DNA from: an uncultured Verrucomicrobia subdivision 3 bacterium
GTDB taxonomy: Bacteria > Verrucomicrobiota > Verrucomicrobiia > Limisphaerales > UBA8199
DNA: 64,000 nucleotides
Assembly (NCBI GenBank): GCA_903913865.1
Contig: CAIWMU010000093.1
Span: forward strand, 1 to 64,000
Direction of reading: 5' to 3'
A model generated the notes under the pieces. It was not told where the DNA came from and made no database searches. It was given only the letters and a program-made list of their open reading frames with translations. Positions 61,801 to 64,000 of the stretch are shown one piece after another. The position numbers and the translations under genes were made by a program. Within the stretch, counting starts at the first letter, position 1. The number at the start of each line of letters is the position of its first letter.

Positions 61801-64000
61801 TGACGTTGATTGAACCACTGGTGACAATCATTACCAACAGCATGCCCCAGGGAGGCGCTCACAAGGTGACAGGTGGCGTTCTCAACCAGCAACGGGTGGG
61901 TGCGCACGCCCCCATTCTCGGCACGAATACAGCCCTGCTGGACATGCCGACCAACGCAGTCCTGACCATCGGAATGACCAACCAATGGCACTTCTACGCC
62001 ATAACAAATGAGGGGTCGTTCACGAATGCTGCTTTCGGGACTTTCTTCCCGCCCACCCTTTCGCTTCCGAGAGTGGGGGTTCGGGAGCCGACAAAAGCCA
62101 ACTCGACGCGCACAGAGTCCGATATTGACCTGTATGTCTCGCAGGATGCCGGACTCACAAATCTGGACGGGGCGGTTCTAGGCAGTGCCTTCAAGAGCCT
62201 GGGACGGGATGGCACGGAGACGATTGTCCTGACGAACGCGGAACCGGGCGTTTACTACATCGGTGTTAAGAGTGAGTCCCAGTTGGCAGGTGAGTATGGC
62301 CTGCTGAGTGTTTTCAGCGAGGAGCCGTTCAGCAAGGATGGAGCGTTGCTGACCTTCCCCAACCCGGTGGAGATCCCCGATGGGACTACGGCAAAACCGG
62401 GTGGTGTTCAGATTTTTGGCATTCAGCCTGAAGGGTATCTGGTCCGACGGGTGATGGTCACCAACATCCTCTCCCATGAGATGATGGGGGACCTGATGGG
62501 GAACCTGAATCATTCCGGAAAATCGGCATGGCTCAACAATCATTCCCCTGAGAGTGCCGTCACGAACCGGATGTATATCTACGACGACTCGGACGAGAAA
62601 GATCATGAGGGGTCCATTCGTTCTGATGGCCCGGGGCACCTGACCGAGTTTGGCGGTGCAAAGGGTCAGGGGCAGTGGATTTTCACCCAGTTTGACAGCG
62701 CACTGACCCACCGGGGGACGAACGAGCTTCTTAATATTTACCTCGAAAAGCAGGAGGACCTTGAGAAGGGGTTTCTTGCAACGATCAATGGCCACAGTTG
62801 CAGGGAGGATTTTCTGTATGTGGCGCCTGAGGCAACGAACCTCACAGTCCGGGTGCGGATGGAGGAGGGGGATGGGCCTGTTTCTGTTCAGGTTTGCCGG
62901 CAGGGGGACATCACCTGCCACAGCATCCTGATCACAGGGATCACCAGTTCCAACGATTATACGGTTCTGATCATCAACGGGACGACCGATCCGCCGTTGA
63001 ATGCGGGCATGTATGTGATCCGGATGTGCAACCAGGGTGGCGCACAGGCAAAGGTCTTTGTGCAGGCCACGATTGAGTATGACTACAGCGGCCTGATCCC
63101 GGTGAAGTTCACATCCACGGAGCCTGTGCCGATTTTGGATGATGCCGTGACCTATTCAACGATCACGATTCCGAACAAGGATCGGCTTATATCAGTTGAG
63201 GCAGGCATCCGGGTGGATCACCCACGGGTCTCCGATCTGGCATTCACCCTGATCAGCCCAACAGGGACGCGGGTGCTCCTGCAGGAAAACCGTGGTGGAG
63301 ATAGTGCCTCGCAGATGGGTGGGGACATGTTCGCCACCAACATCATACCCGTCTCCTCTTCAGGCGGGGCAGCAGCAAGCACGAACACCGTGAACACGGG
63401 GCTTATCGCCGGGAACCTGACCATCGACTGGACCTTCTATTCCATTCCGGACCGGATGGTGGTTTATTACGAATCCAACGTTCTCTTCGATACCGGGATG
63501 GTGAGTGGCAACGGGACAACCAACCTGACCTTCGGTCCCGGGGCATCCACATTCCTGACCGTCGTCATGAATCCGGGGAACAATCCGGATCAGAACACGG
63601 CCTGGGATTACACGCTGACCTCCACGATGGCGGAGTATCTCTATACGATCTTCACAGAGGACACGAACAAGACCTTGATGCCGATCAAGTTTGCCGAGGT
63701 TCCCTATACCAACGCCAATTACATCGGGACGAATCTTTTGTTCACAAACGGCATCTATTATCTGCCTGAGGAGAGCCTGGCAAAGTTGCAGGCTGAGCAG
63801 GCGCAGGGGGACTGGCGCCTGGAGATTGAGGACCGCCGGGTCGGTGCGTTGGCCCCGAAGCCAAATCTGATCTCCTGGGAGCTCCTGATGCGGTTCGAGA
63901 ACCCGGTGCCTGCTCCGACGGTTGTTTCGGCCGGGACAGCCATGACAAACACCGTGGGGTCGGGTCAGATCAAATACCTCATTGTGAACGTTCCTGACTG
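58848..64000 (+). CDS. Giant secreted S8 (subtilisin-like) protease with P-type domain, cut by the right edge
   Basis: At least 1717 residues from ATG 58848, open to the edge. A signal anchor (MRWRSLIWLFVSVACLCGAL) is followed by a propeptide-like region (about 85-300). The catalytic residues are Asp333 ('VGVTDTGVD'), His361 ('SNGHGTHVAG'), Asn in 'FSAGNSGGG' and Ser745 ('GSSMSAASVSG'), with long insertions between His and Ser. After the catalytic domain come beta domains, including 'FTLVWTDPPGNPVAST' (pro-convertase-like beta-sandwich next to the catalytic unit) and, at about residue 1425 onward, 'ISVEAGIRVDHPRVSDLAFT' with 'LISPTGTRVLLQENRGG', a P/Homo B domain. It lies 196 bp after the pseudopilin cassette and may be exported or displayed with it. 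Confidence 0.9.
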   Translation, partial: MRWRSLIWLFVSVACLCGALYFWQLGNQWSNRAGGAGTEKGRVAATRGPSGLSLTGGQPVRLLTGPGNLNAPKPEAQSKKIRDSRLAFRLSNTTRTMKELVRSDSALLLENALIDTANPAELAIPSHLKAQGDPGSYIVQSRGVTTPAFREKIAQAGATIVSYIPNNAFLVRASADAAKQLAADAGTLAVVAYEPFFKLKPSLLKLAAQNQPLPEGSELNLLLFPGTRDAAVGQLQKLTSSLTGPAVVSKGSSVLEVVSEDQTPFGPMLKVRVPVDSLPKLAAMSVVQSIEWSRRRVPANDVSRTTIGVSSDSIVSTNYLGLTGEKVLVGVTDTGVDTNHPGLVGRVSFDVPTSGVDSNGHGTHVAGIIAGNGTNSLTVSNALGSLMPPTEGQFRGMAPAAKLFSMSSDLIFGPGSDTYLQETASRTNAFISNNSWHYEFDSEYDLAAASYDAAVRDAQPGVTGSQPLLLVFSAGNSGGGDDVGLGGEPETIHSPGTAKNVITVGTVEQLRGITNEVINHCVTSDVVTNTADATNVTVTVTVCDTNTPWAGSTDSTNEIASFSSRGNVGVGIEGEFGRFKPDVVAPGTFIISARSTTWDEGAYYNPTNYHYNFYTDEEVAQGAMNLYGIWVPINAVAVDIWTRPTVKNPSLDQFAIYVRQPDAPTTNTYDFVRTNHVSMPPDGGANLNPRDAAWFYGVGTSYTQAVAYNITERITTTNDNGNYFQVLSNMNCQLGSCYRYESGSSMSAASVSGTLALMQEFFEQRLHVTNSPALMKALLINGARSAGRIYSLYPKTEMNFQGWGKVSLPNSLQGSLSNRNLKASSMLAFDQSPTNALATGESFTFKVKVDYKALTTPLRFTLVWTDPPGNPVASTKLVNDLDLVVTNLDSGDVFYGNDIYTGNDFNLAWDTNSVPNRDVVNNVENVYLPPIVGTNYSVTVRGARVNVNAVTGHTNDVVQDYALVVSSGNGDVVDALTLVSVDPLVTLIEPLVTIITNSMPQGGAHKVTGGVLNQQRVGAHAPILGTNTALLDMPTNAVLTIGMTNQWHFYAITNEGSFTNAAFGTFFPPTLSLPRVGVREPTKANSTRTESDIDLYVSQDAGLTNLDGAVLGSAFKSLGRDGTETIVLTNAEPGVYYIGVKSESQLAGEYGLLSVFSEEPFSKDGALLTFPNPVEIPDGTTAKPGGVQIFGIQPEGYLVRRVMVTNILSHEMMGDLMGNLNHSGKSAWLNNHSPESAVTNRMYIYDDSDEKDHEGSIRSDGPGHLTEFGGAKGQGQWIFTQFDSALTHRGTNELLNIYLEKQEDLEKGFLATINGHSCREDFLYVAPEATNLTVRVRMEEGDGPVSVQVCRQGDITCHSILITGITSSNDYTVLIINGTTDPPLNAGMYVIRMCNQGGAQAKVFVQATIEYDYSGLIPVKFTSTEPVPILDDAVTYSTITIPNKDRLISVEAGIRVDHPRVSDLAFTLISPTGTRVLLQENRGGDSASQMGGDMFATNIIPVSSSGGAAASTNTVNTGLIAGNLTIDWTFYSIPDRMVVYYESNVLFDTGMVSGNGTTNLTFGPGASTFLTVVMNPGNNPDQNTAWDYTLTSTMAEYLYTIFTEDTNKTLMPIKFAEVPYTNANYIGTNLLFTNGIYYLPEESLAKLQAEQAQGDWRLEIEDRRVGALAPKPNLISWELLMRFENPVPAPTVVSAGTAMTNTVGSGQIKYLIVNVPD

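Overview
The window is about 58-60% GC chromosomal DNA that looks verrucomicrobial. The reasons are a four-gene pseudopilin cassette resembling the 'Verru_Chthon' cassettes, several very long secreted proteins with Ig-like or beta-sandwich repeats, an orphan RHS tip next to a partial IS200-like/RAYT transposase gene, a TPR protein of a type common in that phylum, and generally weak Shine-Dalgarno sequences. No rRNA, tRNA or CRISPR array was seen. Assignments come from reading motifs; no database search was possible.

Layout. (1) 1-11 kb: a transposase fragment, a 5'-truncated RHS tip with an overlapping small membrane-anchored protein, an S46 dipeptidyl-peptidase, and large secreted proteins (an Ig/beta-sandwich repeat protein and a CAP-domain protein). 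(2) 11-25 kb: a lytic transglycosylase, a methyltransferase, a minus-strand operon (lipoprotein, DUF2085, B12-type radical SAM), a sugar-related run (esterase, glycoside hydrolase, HpcH/HpaI aldolase) facing a Gfo/Idh/MocA oxidoreductase, then small housekeeping-type genes. (3) 25-40 kb: a Crp/Fnr-type regulator and an electron-transport region encoding 28 predicted c-type hemes. It holds two consecutive tetraheme cytochrome / 4x[4Fe-4S] protein / NrfD-type quinone protein modules, two short monoheme cytochromes, a three-TM heptaheme cytochrome and an undecaheme cytochrome fused to a membrane cytochrome b domain. (4) 40-43.6 kb: an MFS transporter and a Kup potassium transporter with a clear ydaO-type c-di-AMP riboswitch in its leader. 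(5) 43.7-64 kb: a type IV pilus/type II secretion-like locus (PilB, PilT, PilB, PilC), a BrnT/BrnA toxin-antitoxin pair translationally coupled to the first of two pseudopilins, the cassette of three pseudopilins plus a 1301-residue PilX-like protein, and a very large S8 protease that runs off the right edge.

How the genes may work together. The 29-40 kb genes can be read as several alternative quinol-oxidising entries into a periplasmic cytochrome network. The tetraheme/FeS/NrfD order and the multiheme-cytochrome b fusion resemble the Cbc inner-membrane quinone oxidoreductases of Geobacter, but no outer-membrane conduit or terminal reductase is present here. The pilus-like block probably builds a short pseudopilus or secretion apparatus; the pilM-Q alignment and secretin genes are absent from the window. 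The secreted S46, S9 and S8 peptidases suggest use of external protein.
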